A DNA stretch of 41,102 nucleotides from Chlamydiales bacterium (GTDB lineage Bacteria; Chlamydiota; Chlamydiia; Chlamydiales; JARBTQ01): positions 1 to 41,102 of the forward strand of contig JARBTQ010000023.1 in NCBI GenBank assembly GCA_029240075.1. Reading direction: 5' to 3'. This document shows, one piece after another, positions 7,911 to 17,008 of the stretch. Each line of letters begins with the position of its first letter. The first letter of the stretch is position 1. Under the pieces are notes generated by a model. It was not told where the DNA came from. It made no database searches and saw nothing but the letters and a program-made list of their open reading frames with translations. The position numbers were made by a program, and so were the translations under genes.

Positions 7911-9685
7911 AGCACTCTATATTATTGCTAGTAGTGCATCTAGGACTGGTTGGATGTCATTCAAAAGCTCCTTTGTCTTTAGTTTCTCCTAAGGAGATTC
8001 GTGCACAAATTGAATCAAATACACTTCCAGAGTTAGGAAGTAATTTGTCAGAGCAAGAGATCGAGAAAAATAATATAGAAAAACAGATATTGTACCTCAT
8101 CCAATCCAAAGAGGCAACCCGGGCTATCGAAATTTATTTAGATTATAAAAAAAGAACAGGGGAGTTGCATCTGCCTTTGTTGCAAGAGCTAGCTCTTGCG
8201 GAGTTCAAAGTGGACCTTAAGCAGCAAAAATTGGAACAACAATTATCACTGTTATACGGTGCTAGTCTGGTTAAAAATACAGAATTGCTGCCCTTATTAT
8301 CAAAAGCTTTATCCTCTTATCATCCTATTATACAATTGGTAGCTGTAGATGCACTAGGGCAGATAGATGATGACAGGGCAGAACAACTACTCAACCAAGC
8401 AGCATCCTCAGTCTATTTAAGCACTGTTTTTGAAGCGATTTATCAGCTAGCATATAAAAAATCACCTTATGCTTTAGGGCAATTGAATGCTTTGAGCTAT
8501 AAATTAGAAGGAATAGAACGCAGTTTTCTGCCTGCTTTATTTGCTTTAGAAGGGTCCCCCGAGGCTATCCAAGTTTTGCGACAATTTCTGAATGAACCTA
8601 ATAGTGAAATTGTATTGGAGAGCATTATTGCAGCTGGGGATTATCAACATGATGAGTTAGTGGAAGATGTGATAAGAGCAGCGCAAAATTTTTCAATTGC
8701 TCACCAAGAAGCAAGTGCACTTACTCTTGCAAAATTTAAAGATAAAAAAGCTGTTCCTATACTTGAATCGTTAACGATGTCGTCTGAATTGACTGTAAGG
8801 TTAGCAGCCCGCTATGCTTTGTATCAATTAGGGCAATATTCTCAAAAAGGAAGCCTTGAAGAAGAAGCTATTAAGTCAGAAAACCTATTTGCTATCTTCT
8901 TACTAGGTAAAATAGAGGGAACAGGAGAGGTATTAAAGATATTTCTAGAAAATGCAAAGCTTTCTGTTCGAGTAAATGCAGCAATGGCTCTATTAGAGCA
9001 GCGTGATCCTTCATGTTTAAATGTCTTACTAAATGACATTTTACTTAAAGATGAGCGCGATTTAGCATTCAAAGCGCAGTACTCCTTAGGAAAAGGATTA
9101 ACAGCTTGGAAAGAGGTCCCTTCAGCGCAAATCAATCTGAAAAAAAATCCAGCATTAGCGGAGGCTTCGCTCAAAATGAGGGAAGCTATTCTTCAAACAA
9201 GTGCTCACCTACCAGAAGATAGTTTTACAAAAATCTGTGTTGCATTGTTTGAGAAGCATCAAAATGACCTCATCCCTACTTTGATAGATACAATAGAAAG
9301 CTTAAATTCTACCTCTTCCATTAATTTACTGCGACACTACCAACACAAAATTGGGGCGCCTTTCATTAGACAGTATTGTCTATTAGCGTTATTTTGCTTG
9401 AATGAAATTAAAGAGCATAGAAATCTGCTATTAGAATGGGTTAAGCAACAACAATCAGAAAGATTGGTGCGTTTTAGACCTATAATTACTTCCAAAGATG
9501 AAAAATCGTATACTTCCACAGAAATTACACCTGAAGAAGGTTCACGGCTTTTAATAGAAACGTTTGAAGCTCTTGCTGATCAACAAAATGAAGAGGGGAT
9601 TGAAACTTTATTGCGGGCAATTGCTTACGGGCATAAAAATAATAGACCTATTTTAGCAGGCTTGTTATTACATGCTATACAATAG
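7886..9685 (+). CDS. HEAT-repeat lipoprotein
   Basis: 599 residues with a lipoprotein signal: basic N-terminus, hydrophobic stretch ILLLVVHLGLVGC, with C24 as the likely lipidated residue. The rest is almost all helical with repeated two-helix units such as HPIIQLVAVDALGQIDDDRAEQLL and KLSVRVNAAMALLEQRDPSC, typical of HEAT/armadillo scaffolds. It probably sits on the periplasmic face of a membrane and binds partner proteins. It overlaps maf and precedes the RsbU-like phosphatase by about 40 nt. No enzymatic motif is seen, and its partner is unknown. Confidence 0.8.
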   Translation: MGLYTQKIKHSILLLVVHLGLVGCHSKAPLSLVSPKEIRAQIESNTLPELGSNLSEQEIEKNNIEKQILYLIQSKEATRAIEIYLDYKKRTGELHLPLLQELALAEFKVDLKQQKLEQQLSLLYGASLVKNTELLPLLSKALSSYHPIIQLVAVDALGQIDDDRAEQLLNQAASSVYLSTVFEAIYQLAYKKSPYALGQLNALSYKLEGIERSFLPALFALEGSPEAIQVLRQFLNEPNSEIVLESIIAAGDYQHDELVEDVIRAAQNFSIAHQEASALTLAKFKDKKAVPILESLTMSSELTVRLAARYALYQLGQYSQKGSLEEEAIKSENLFAIFLLGKIEGTGEVLKIFLENAKLSVRVNAAMALLEQRDPSCLNVLLNDILLKDERDLAFKAQYSLGKGLTAWKEVPSAQINLKKNPALAEASLKMREAILQTSAHLPEDSFTKICVALFEKHQNDLIPTLIDTIESLNSTSSINLLRHYQHKIGAPFIRQYCLLALFCLNEIKEHRNLLLEWVKQQQSERLVRFRPIITSKDEKSYTSTEITPEEGSRLLIETFEALADQQNEEGIETLLRAIAYGHKNNRPILAGLLLHAIQ

Positions 9686-9724
9686 AGTGTTAATTAGGCC
9701 TAGTAGTCATGATAAGGAGTGATG

Positions 9725-11335
9725 ATGGAAACTTTATTCCGACTTTCTATCCGAACGAAAAGCGCTATATCTATTATATTAATAGCTATAGCGTTAGTAG
9801 GGGTATTTACAACCTCTTCAGTGAAAGTCAAGCAACAAATTTCATTAAAACTTACAGATGACACGTTACTTATAGCAGCTTGTTTCGTAAAAAACTATTT
9901 AGATGAAGAGTTTCAAAAAATTGGAATTACCGAACCTTCTAAAAATAAGCAAGCTGCTTGCTATGATCAATTATATAATTATATTCAAAGGGTAGGAGTT
10001 TACCGGTTAGGATCTGTCATCAATGTTCAAGGCGATTTTCGCTTAACCACGAATGCTATCTTGCTAGATGATCTTAATCAGCAAAACCAGCAATTAACTC
10101 CTTATCTGAGTGCATTTGAAAGAAAAAGTAATGCTCTAGATACTGCATGGGCAACAGGTAACATCCAGTATGAATTTATATTAAATGGAGATAAGTATTT
10201 TAGGGTAATTTATCTGCCAGCAAAGAATGCGCAAAATAATCCTTATTTAATCATAGCTGAAAAAGAATTTATTCCGCCTGCCAGTATTTTAAGCCCGCAA
10301 CTTGCAATAGTATTGATCTTAGGAACAATTATCTGCATGTTGGGTGTTTGGGTCAATGATCGTCTCATCAGAAAAGTATCTTATTCAATTCAACAACTTG
10401 TTTTTTCAGCTGAAAAGTTAATTTTAGAAAGGTTTGATCATGGTGGGGCTATCCATTCGGGGAGTCATACGCCTCAAATTTCTAAAGAAGATGAAATAGA
10501 GTCCCTAGCCTCCTCTTTTGATTGGATGCAAGGGGAGTTGCATCATTACCTTTCTGGTATTGAGCAAGCTACAACGACTAAAGAAAACATTCGGGATGAG
10601 TTGAGTGTTGCATGCAATATACAATTAAGCCTAGTTCCCCAGTATTTTCCAGCTTTTCCTGATCGTAAAGAATTTGATATCTATGCTTTTTTGCAACCTG
10701 CTAAAGAAATGGGGGGAGATCTCTATGATTTTTATTTTATAGATCATGACCACCTTCTTGTTTCAATAGGGGATGTTTCAGATAAAGGGGTCCCCGCAGC
10801 TTTGCTTATGGCTGTTACAAAGATCTTCACCAAAGCTAAAAGTGAAAAGGGGATGACATCAGGTCAAATTCTTGCTTTGGTAAATAAGGAGCTCAACTAT
10901 AATAATGCATCTTGCATGTTTGTAACCTTTTTCCTAGGTATCTTACACTTACCAACAGGGTATTTACAGTATAGTATTGCTGGGCATAATCCACCGTATA
11001 TCTTACACAAAAATGGTTCTTTAGAAATGATTGCAACCCCTCCATCTCCAGCGTTGGGTGTGGTCGATGATATAGAATACCCTGTTCATGAAACTTTGCT
11101 AATTCCAGGCGATCGTCTATTCCTTTATACAGACGGGGTTAATGAGGCTCTTAATATAGAAGGGGAGTTGTATTCATACGAGCGTTTAGACGCTAGCTTA
11201 AAAAAGCTTTATGCAGACCCTCTGAAAGATTTTGTAAAAAAATTAGTAGACGAGATCAAACTTTTTAGGGGTGACGCGCCCCAATCTGACGATATTACAG
11301 TAGTGTTACTGGAGTATAAAGGGCCTGCTAACTAA
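9725..11335 (+). CDS. rsbU: Membrane-anchored PP2C serine phosphatase, RsbU/SpoIIE type
   Basis: About 536 residues. Transmembrane helices at about 14-34 and 193-212 enclose a periplasmic sensor domain of about 160 residues; a HAMP-like linker follows, then a SpoIIE-type PP2C domain (about 300-535). Metal-binding aspartates are present in GGDLYD, GDVSDKG, LYTDGVNEA and DDITVV. The family dephosphorylates anti-sigma antagonist proteins to release a sigma factor; Chlamydia trachomatis has an orthologue-like RsbU whose periplasmic domain is reported to bind TCA-cycle intermediates. Whether this sensor does the same is unknown. The start chosen is the ATG at 9725, five nt after AGGAG. Its stop overlaps that of acpS on the other strand. 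Confidence 0.85.
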   Translation: METLFRLSIRTKSAISIILIAIALVGVFTTSSVKVKQQISLKLTDDTLLIAACFVKNYLDEEFQKIGITEPSKNKQAACYDQLYNYIQRVGVYRLGSVINVQGDFRLTTNAILLDDLNQQNQQLTPYLSAFERKSNALDTAWATGNIQYEFILNGDKYFRVIYLPAKNAQNNPYLIIAEKEFIPPASILSPQLAIVLILGTIICMLGVWVNDRLIRKVSYSIQQLVFSAEKLILERFDHGGAIHSGSHTPQISKEDEIESLASSFDWMQGELHHYLSGIEQATTTKENIRDELSVACNIQLSLVPQYFPAFPDRKEFDIYAFLQPAKEMGGDLYDFYFIDHDHLLVSIGDVSDKGVPAALLMAVTKIFTKAKSEKGMTSGQILALVNKELNYNNASCMFVTFFLGILHLPTGYLQYSIAGHNPPYILHKNGSLEMIATPPSPALGVVDDIEYPVHETLLIPGDRLFLYTDGVNEALNIEGELYSYERLDASLKKLYADPLKDFVKKLVDEIKLFRGDAPQSDDITVVLLEYKGPAN

Positions 11336-11703
11336 TCAGATAACCAAATAGCCATAGCTGTAGCATAATTTCGACAATGACTTATTGATAATAGAATGTT
11401 AGGCGAATTAAATATAGCTTGGGCTTTAGGAGATACTATAACGTGGGGCTTGCCCTTATCATCATTGATAATAGAAAGGTCAAGCCAATCGAGTTGTGAA
11501 CAAATACCGACCCCTAAGGCTTTTGATATAGCCTCTTTAGCACAGAATCTACCTGCTAGCTGAGGTGTTGGATCTCGGTAACGCAAACAGTAAGCTTGCT
11601 CATCAAAAGTAAAAATCTTATCTAAAAAATGTTGTTTTTGCGATTGTAAAGCATTAGCTATCCGTTCTATTTCGACAATATCATTGCCAATACCCTTGAT
11701 CAT
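11332..11703 (-). CDS. acpS: Holo-[acyl-carrier-protein] synthase
   Basis: 123 residues, the usual AcpS length. It transfers 4'-phosphopantetheine from CoA to the serine of acyl carrier protein, and so supports fatty-acid synthesis and the ACP-linked start of biotin synthesis. Signatures are GIGNDIVEIERI at the N-terminus (metal-binding Asp) and RFCAKEAISKALG (the second acidic ligand). It lies 24 nt downstream of the PIN-TRAM gene on the same strand, so the two are probably co-transcribed. Its stop codon overlaps the end of the convergent rsbU-like gene by 4 nt. Confidence 0.95.
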   Translation of the reverse strand: MIKGIGNDIVEIERIANALQSQKQHFLDKIFTFDEQAYCLRYRDPTPQLAGRFCAKEAISKALGVGICSQLDWLDLSIINDDKGKPHVIVSPKAQAIFNSPNILLSISHCRNYATAMAIWLSD

Positions 11704-11727
11704 ACTTTTAATGATATATCAGTTTAT

Positions 11728-12909
11728 TTACAGATTTTTAGCATATTCTTCTTCTTTATTTTCAGAACCTACAGACAAAGCAGTCTCTGCAAGTGCTGTA
11801 TAGTCGTCATGGTCTCGACCATCTAACATCGATCCTCCACTGGTATAAGAGGAATCGTCAATTCCAAGTGAAGAACCATAAAAGTCTTCATTAGCATTGC
11901 AGAAAATGATACGTCCAGAAGATGTATGCTTTACAGATAATACACGAGCTTTAATTGTTTTACCTATAAACTCTCCACCACCGTTTACAACGACCATAGT
12001 GCCATCTTCAAGGTATCCGACACCTTGTCGAGCCTCTTTCCCATAGCGTTGAATTTTAATCATGAGATGCTCATTAGAATGCATGAGAGGTTTGAGAGCA
12101 TTTGATAGGCTATGCAGATTAATGACTCTAATATCTTCTAAAGTAGCTGTCTCCAAAGATGTCATATCTGCAGTTAAAATATTTGCGTCCAATAAGCGAG
12201 CTAATTTAACAATCTTTTCATGAACTTGTTTAACTTCAGGGAAGTCAGTGTCATGAAAGCGAATATGAAGATAATGCAATGATTCTAGTTTTTTTACGAC
12301 TTCTAAGCTACGGCGGGCTTTACTTTTTGAAGTTTCCTCTTCAGTATCTACTTGTTTGTAAAGTGCTTCCATTACAAAACGAGGAAGAATTAAATGGTTA
12401 TCTACCAATCCTGAATTAGCAAAATCTATAATACGAGGATCCGCAAGTGCAGATGCATCGAGTATAATATCTTTTTTACGCTGAGTAACTGGCTTCAAGC
12501 GTACAAAAGGGATGCTTAAATAAACTTCTTCAGCTGTTTTCAGAGTAATAATGGCTCCTAAGTAAGCACTGCTTAGAATAATACCAATATGAAATAAATG
12601 AAAAGTGTAGGTGCTTGCGAGATGAGGAGAAGTAACAAGTACAATTTGCTCAAATATACTTGATAGCGCTAATCCCATAACATACCCAAATATTAGTCCT
12701 AACGTAAGAGTATTGAATGAACGAATGGCTACGCGATAAAATATAGCTTCTAATCCTAGCAAAATAAGGGAGAATAATCCTCCGTAAGCTACTCCTGTCA
12801 ATAGCTGGGACGAATTAGAGCTAAAGCCAAAATTCGTTGTATAAGTGATCATGAATAACATGCTTAAAGCTAAAAAAAAGAGCCGTGTCGATAGTAATGG
12901 CAATTTCAT
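11728..12909 (-). CDS. Membrane PIN-TRAM domain protein, YacL type
   Basis: 393 residues. Four hydrophobic segments fill residues about 8-130. A PIN nuclease-like domain follows (about 145-260) with the acidic residues of DASALADPRIID, EALYKQ and ILTADM. A TRAM domain comes next (about 285-345, RQGVGYLEDGTMVVVNGG). The family is widespread; its biochemical role is poorly defined, with RNA cleavage or binding near the membrane inferred from the two domains. A good ribosome site (AGGAG) precedes the ATG. The Ser/Gly/Asp-rich tail (GIDDSSYTSGGSMLDGRD) is probably disordered. acpS is downstream. Confidence 0.85.
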   Translation of the reverse strand: MKLPLLSTRLFFLALSMLFMITYTTNFGFSSNSSQLLTGVAYGGLFSLILLGLEAIFYRVAIRSFNTLTLGLIFGYVMGLALSSIFEQIVLVTSPHLASTYTFHLFHIGIILSSAYLGAIITLKTAEEVYLSIPFVRLKPVTQRKKDIILDASALADPRIIDFANSGLVDNHLILPRFVMEALYKQVDTEEETSKSKARRSLEVVKKLESLHYLHIRFHDTDFPEVKQVHEKIVKLARLLDANILTADMTSLETATLEDIRVINLHSLSNALKPLMHSNEHLMIKIQRYGKEARQGVGYLEDGTMVVVNGGGEFIGKTIKARVLSVKHTSSGRIIFCNANEDFYGSSLGIDDSSYTSGGSMLDGRDHDDYTALAETALSVGSENKEEEYAKNL

Positions 12910-13307
12910 GTATTTCTCCTATGCGCTAAAAAATCGATCTATCTGGTATTTACGGGACTAGCAGTTAAATCTTATACCCTCTATTTTTTACAGTTAGAAA
13001 CTGTTAAAAAAATTGCTTATTTAAGTGTTTTTCTGAGTATACAAATCTAGCAGTTTATAAAGCTATGTAAAAAAACAAAGCCATAAAAGTAGTTAAAAAT
13101 ACTACTCATGAACCAAATTTCGCAAATTATGAATTCTATTTTCCCACTACTTTTTTGTCGATCTTCTAGTTTAAGATTGAGCCCCTTTCGAATCTTCTCT
13201 TTCAGTAATTCGATAGATCTCTGTAAAACAGGTTTTGAAAGAGATCTACTTAAAAGGGTGCTAACAAATCTTACTGTTATCTGTTTGGTTGACTTTGGTT
13301 TACTTGT
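12910..13307. other. Gene-free stretch with palindromes
   Basis: 398 nt. It holds the leader of the PIN-TRAM gene, including a perfect ACAGTT-AGA-AACTGT palindrome (12990-13004), and a dispersed hairpin repeat (13209-13248). A 67-codon frame at 13108-13311 has no ribosome site and no protein-like composition, and is not called. Confidence 0.5.
13209..13248 (-). repeat. Dispersed hairpin repeat, AGATCT type, copy B
   Basis: TAGATCTCT and AGAGATCTA (13214-13222 and 13240-13248) flank a loop that itself pairs AAAAC with GTTTT. Read on the minus strand it aligns without gaps to 37607-37646 on the plus strand, with about 33 of 40 positions the same and the shared core AAACCTGTTT. It lies just downstream of rlmI but has no T-run, so it is a repeat rather than a simple terminator. 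Confidence 0.65.
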
Positions 13308-14501
13308 TTAGTGCAGGAACAACAATAAACTTTTTAAATAATCTGACTCTGGATGGAAGATATTAATAGGATGATCTGCAGCGTAACGATGGCGCCCAAT
13401 GATACTGACCGAGCGTCCTGCATCATGAGCTGCTTGGAAAATCACCGTTTGGAAAAGCTGAGGATCTATATAATAAGAGCAAGAACAGGTCAACAAGAAG
13501 CTTTGACTAGGCATCTTCTCAAATGCTAGGCGATTAATCTCTTTGTAACCGCGACAAGCAGCTATAATATCTTGCTTTTTCTTAGTAAATGCAGGAGGAT
13601 CTAAAATCACTAACTCATACTCTAAGGGTTGTTCTCTAAGAAATTGGAAGACATCCGCTACTTTTAAATCGTGCGTATTTAAGGTAAAATGATTTATGTT
13701 CGTATGTTGTTTAGCTAATTCAAGAGCGTTTTGAGAAATGTCAACTGAGGTTACATGCTTAGCTCCTCCAGATAAGGCAGCTAATGAGAACCCCCCGCTA
13801 TAAGCAAAGCAGTTTAAAATGCGTTTATCTCTAGCTAATTCTTTAATCCACCCTCTCATATCTCGTTGATCTAAGAAAAAACCTGTCTTTTGCCCAGTAG
13901 CTGGAGTCGCTACAAATTCCAAACCATTCTCCAGAAATGGAATTTGCTCTAAAGCTTCGCCCCAAAGCCAACCTTCTTTATCAGGTAACCCTTCCTCTCT
14001 ACGTGCGGGATTTTTTGATTTTTCATAAATTCCTTTCCAACGGTTTTTATTACGCAAATAGTCGATAAGAAATTCGCGTAAACGGTCCATTCCTACAGTA
14101 GAAATTTGGATTACTAACCAATCCCCATACTGATCAATAACAAGGCCTGGTAGAGCATCCCCTTCGCCATTCACAAGGCGATATCCTGTAGTATTTTTGT
14201 CACTAAATAATATTTGCCTCATGACCAAGGCGTTGTTTAGTGCTTGCAATAGTCCTTCCTCAGGTAGAATATTGCCGAAGCTAATCATGCGACCACGGAT
14301 CGAGCCTTTCTGACTAAAATAGGCATACCCTAATAGTTTTTGATCCGCACTATAAACAGGTAGAATCTCTCCTTCTGTAAAAGAAGGTAGTTTGGCTATA
14401 GCGCCAGAAAAGATCCAATGGTGTTTCTGTAAGATAGCTTTTTCTTTAGAAGGTTTTAAGATAACCTTTCGTTGATCTGTAGAGAAAGAATGTAGAGTCA
14501 T
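13308..14501 (-). CDS. rlmI: Class I rRNA (cytosine-C5) methyltransferase, RlmI type
   Basis: 397 residues. An N-terminal PUA-like RNA-binding domain (about 10-85, HHWIFSGAI, GYAYFSQKG) is followed by a bridging beta domain and a Rossmann methyltransferase domain (about 190-397). Key motifs are FFLDQRDMRGWI, LNCFAYSGGFSLAAL (SAM binding), ILDPPAFTKKK and the cysteine pair in LTCSCSYYI. Family members methylate C5 of a cytosine in 23S rRNA (C1962 in E. coli). The ribosome site is weak. It is last in a minus-strand run that also holds ubiX and the pkn1-like gene, with 106-nt gaps between them. Confidence 0.9.
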   Translation of the reverse strand: MTLHSFSTDQRKVILKPSKEKAILQKHHWIFSGAIAKLPSFTEGEILPVYSADQKLLGYAYFSQKGSIRGRMISFGNILPEEGLLQALNNALVMRQILFSDKNTTGYRLVNGEGDALPGLVIDQYGDWLVIQISTVGMDRLREFLIDYLRNKNRWKGIYEKSKNPARREEGLPDKEGWLWGEALEQIPFLENGLEFVATPATGQKTGFFLDQRDMRGWIKELARDKRILNCFAYSGGFSLAALSGGAKHVTSVDISQNALELAKQHTNINHFTLNTHDLKVADVFQFLREQPLEYELVILDPPAFTKKKQDIIAACRGYKEINRLAFEKMPSQSFLLTCSCSYYIDPQLFQTVIFQAAHDAGRSVSIIGRHRYAADHPINIFHPESDYLKSLLLFLH

Positions 14502-14607
14502 AAATTCAAATTAAAGTTAGATTAGAAATTTTGTTTATTAGGCCTATTGCGTCAATTTATATCAGTTACTGTGATAAATTTCTAAGAAAGGTCTTTACAA
14601 AAGGGGA

Positions 14608-15219
14608 CTATTGATTGTACTTTATTAGACCTTGCCAACGTGGGTAAATATCAAGGTAGATGTTAAGGCTGTCAAGTATACGGCCTACAATCGCTATTTC
14701 AACTTCCTCCAGAGATTTAGGCTGACTATACCACGCAGGCATAGGAGGAACTATGGTTGCGCCAAATTTTGCTAGTCGCAGCATATTTTCTAAATGAATT
14801 TCACTAAGAGGGGATTCTCTGGGGACAATGATCAACTTTCTCTTCTCTTTCAAGGTTACATCCGCAGCACGACGTAGTAAGTTATCTGAAAGTCCCATTG
14901 AAATAGCAGCTAAGCTTGCCATACTACAAGGTACAACCACCATCCCTAATGTATGATAAGAACCACTAGCAATGGTAGCCCCCATATCATTTATGCGGTG
15001 GGGTGTAATATAAGATTGCAAATGGGCCTCAAATGACAACATAAATTTTTGTAACGAATTATAAGAGGGGCCAAGCTCCTGGGCTATTGTGCAGAATCCT
15101 GCTTGTGAAATAACTAGGTCAACATGGTAGCCTTTTTCGATGAGGATGCCTACCATTCGATGTGCTAAAACGGCTCCAGACCCACCTGAAATTCCTACAA
15201 TAATACGTTGCTCTTGCAT
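14608..15219 (-). CDS. ubiX: Flavin prenyltransferase UbiX
   Basis: 203 residues, normal for the family. UbiX joins a dimethylallyl group to reduced FMN to make the prenylated flavin cofactor of UbiD-type decarboxylases used in quinone synthesis. The signatures are GISGGSGAVLAHRM at the N-terminus, VVPCSMASLAAISMG, the run SDNLLRRAADVTLKEKRKLI, VPRESPLSEIHLENM and PPMPAWYSQPKSLEE. No UbiD partner lies in this window. The start is the only one that keeps the glycine-rich N-terminal loop. Confidence 0.95.
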   Translation of the reverse strand: MQEQRIIVGISGGSGAVLAHRMVGILIEKGYHVDLVISQAGFCTIAQELGPSYNSLQKFMLSFEAHLQSYITPHRINDMGATIASGSYHTLGMVVVPCSMASLAAISMGLSDNLLRRAADVTLKEKRKLIIVPRESPLSEIHLENMLRLAKFGATIVPPMPAWYSQPKSLEEVEIAIVGRILDSLNIYLDIYPRWQGLIKYNQ

Positions 15220-15325
15220 AAGTCCAAATCTGTTTGTAGTAGTTAAAGTATAAAATTAGTCTTTTTGAGCATTTAAAGTCATGAAATTTATAGTGTATTG
15301 CATATATTTGACGTTATCGCCAATT

Positions 15326-16972
15326 TTAAGAGAGTAGGGTCGCGGGTAATTCTCTAACGCAGCGAAATCCTATGTGCCCTTTTCTTTCATGGACAGGGTA
15401 GCCTGCCCTAAGGCTGGCTCGACATTGCTCTACAGGGGTAAACCAACACCCACCTTTAACTGTATAAAAGTTATTGCCATAGCTTTTATTACTATAATTT
15501 GAGAAAGGGTGAGATTGAAATAGAGACTCAGTCCATTCCCATATATTACCCAGCATACCATATATTCCAAATCTTCCAGCTGGATAACTATCTACAGGAG
15601 CAGAGCCTTTAGTCTGTGCTTGTCCACAATGAACTTTTTGTGAGACCATCTGGTTTCCCCAAGGGAATTGTTCGCCAGAAGAGCCCCTTACGGCAGCTTC
15701 CCACTCATACTCAGTAGGTAGACGATAAGAATCAGGAGGAAGCCCTTCTTTTTGGCTGCGCCATACACAGTAAGTTTTAGCCATATGCCAAGTAATTAAG
15801 GTTGCTGGATGATCTTCACCAGAAGAATAAGTGCTTGGTTGGTAAGTAGGTAAAAACTCTTTAAATTGTTTACAGGTTATAGGATAGATATCTATAAAAA
15901 ATGGAGCCACTCGTGCTTTGAATCGAGGTTGCTCCTCTAAAGGACCATCATTAGCCCCAAGCTCTACTTTATCTTCGCATGAAACAAGAGTCATTCCTTT
16001 AGGAATATCTAGTTTAGGAAGTTGCCGTTTATCGAAAGCGTTAATAGCAAAATTCTGTCTATTTTGCACTACAGGTCTTATAATATGTACGACGTCAGTT
16101 AGTCCAGAATATGTTTTTTTATAAATCGCATTGAGGCAATTAAAAATAATCTCATCCCAAAGTGTATTTAAATCTCGCCTTAAGCTCGAGGGTTTATAAT
16201 ATTGCCCTTTGGGAATAAAACCGGTAGCTAAGTAATAGCATAAGGCCCCATAAGCATACTGTGTTGTTACAGGATCTGACGGCAATCCCTGACGAGTTTT
16301 ATAAGATGTTAAAAATTCTTCATAGAAAAAATTGGTTTCATTACCGCAATTTTCATAAATTGTCCTACTAATTTGTTGCTGCAAGGCGGCATTCGAATTT
16401 TCTCCCCAAAACAAGAAAGTTTCAAAAAAGCAATCTAATTTGATAGATCTGTTTGAGTTAAAATGCGTTGAACTTTTGTTATCTTTTATAAGAATTTGAT
16501 TAAGCTTGAGTCGATCAAAGTTAAAACCTTGATTCATATAGGCTATATCAAGATTTTCTAAATAACTTAAAGCTTCAGCAAGTTGCGAGAATATAAGCTC
16601 TAGTTGGCTAGTTGTAGCGTGTTTGAAAGTCTTGAAATAATTTTCCAAAGAAATATATGGGTCATTCGAATCTTCATGGCTTTCTTTGACTATGTAGTAA
16701 TACCCTTCCCACTCATTCAATTCTAAAATTTTAACAATGTAAGGATGAGTAAGTGTAGATAACAAGTTTTTTAATAGGGAAAATCGAAGAAGCAAACCAC
16801 TGTCATTATTAACTAAGTCAGGTGATATTATATGTATCTTACGCTCTAAATCAGTAGAAGAGTCCTTGGCTGTATAATAGCATCCACTGTAATCTTGACC
16901 TTTTTTCTCTAAAATTTCGTAGGAACCAACTCTTTGTAGCGACTGAGGAATAAGGGGAGATTTTAGTTTCAT
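15326..16972 (-). CDS. pkn1: Pkn1-like protein: degenerate kinase fused to an FGE-sulfatase domain
   Basis: 548 residues. Residues about 15-300 have a protein-kinase outline (VGSYEILEKKG, then HPYIVKILELNEWEGYYYIVKE), but the catalytic loop reads NFDRLKLNQILI where HRDLKPENILI is expected, and the DFG site reads LDCF. The catalytic Asp, the loop Asn and the DFG Gly are thus absent or displaced. Residues about 325-540 form an FGE-sulfatase (formylglycine-enzyme-like) domain: PFFIDIYPITCKQF, YRLPTEYEWEAAVRG, GMLGNIWEWTES, GGCW and GHIGFRC. This architecture matches chlamydial Pkn1, which is usually somewhat longer. Kinase activity is doubtful here, so a binding or scaffold role is more likely. 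Confidence 0.8.
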   Translation of the reverse strand: MKLKSPLIPQSLQRVGSYEILEKKGQDYSGCYYTAKDSSTDLERKIHIISPDLVNNDSGLLLRFSLLKNLLSTLTHPYIVKILELNEWEGYYYIVKESHEDSNDPYISLENYFKTFKHATTSQLELIFSQLAEALSYLENLDIAYMNQGFNFDRLKLNQILIKDNKSSTHFNSNRSIKLDCFFETFLFWGENSNAALQQQISRTIYENCGNETNFFYEEFLTSYKTRQGLPSDPVTTQYAYGALCYYLATGFIPKGQYYKPSSLRRDLNTLWDEIIFNCLNAIYKKTYSGLTDVVHIIRPVVQNRQNFAINAFDKRQLPKLDIPKGMTLVSCEDKVELGANDGPLEEQPRFKARVAPFFIDIYPITCKQFKEFLPTYQPSTYSSGEDHPATLITWHMAKTYCVWRSQKEGLPPDSYRLPTEYEWEAAVRGSSGEQFPWGNQMVSQKVHCGQAQTKGSAPVDSYPAGRFGIYGMLGNIWEWTESLFQSHPFSNYSNKSYGNNFYTVKGGCWFTPVEQCRASLRAGYPVHERKGHIGFRCVRELPATLLS

Positions 16973-17008
16973 AATAAAAGAGCTATTTTAACAAAAAAAA
17001 TTATACTC

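Noticed and set aside
13108-13311. A 67-codon frame between the PIN-TRAM gene and rlmI
   Set aside because: It has no ribosome site or recognisable protein pattern and contains the dispersed hairpin repeat.
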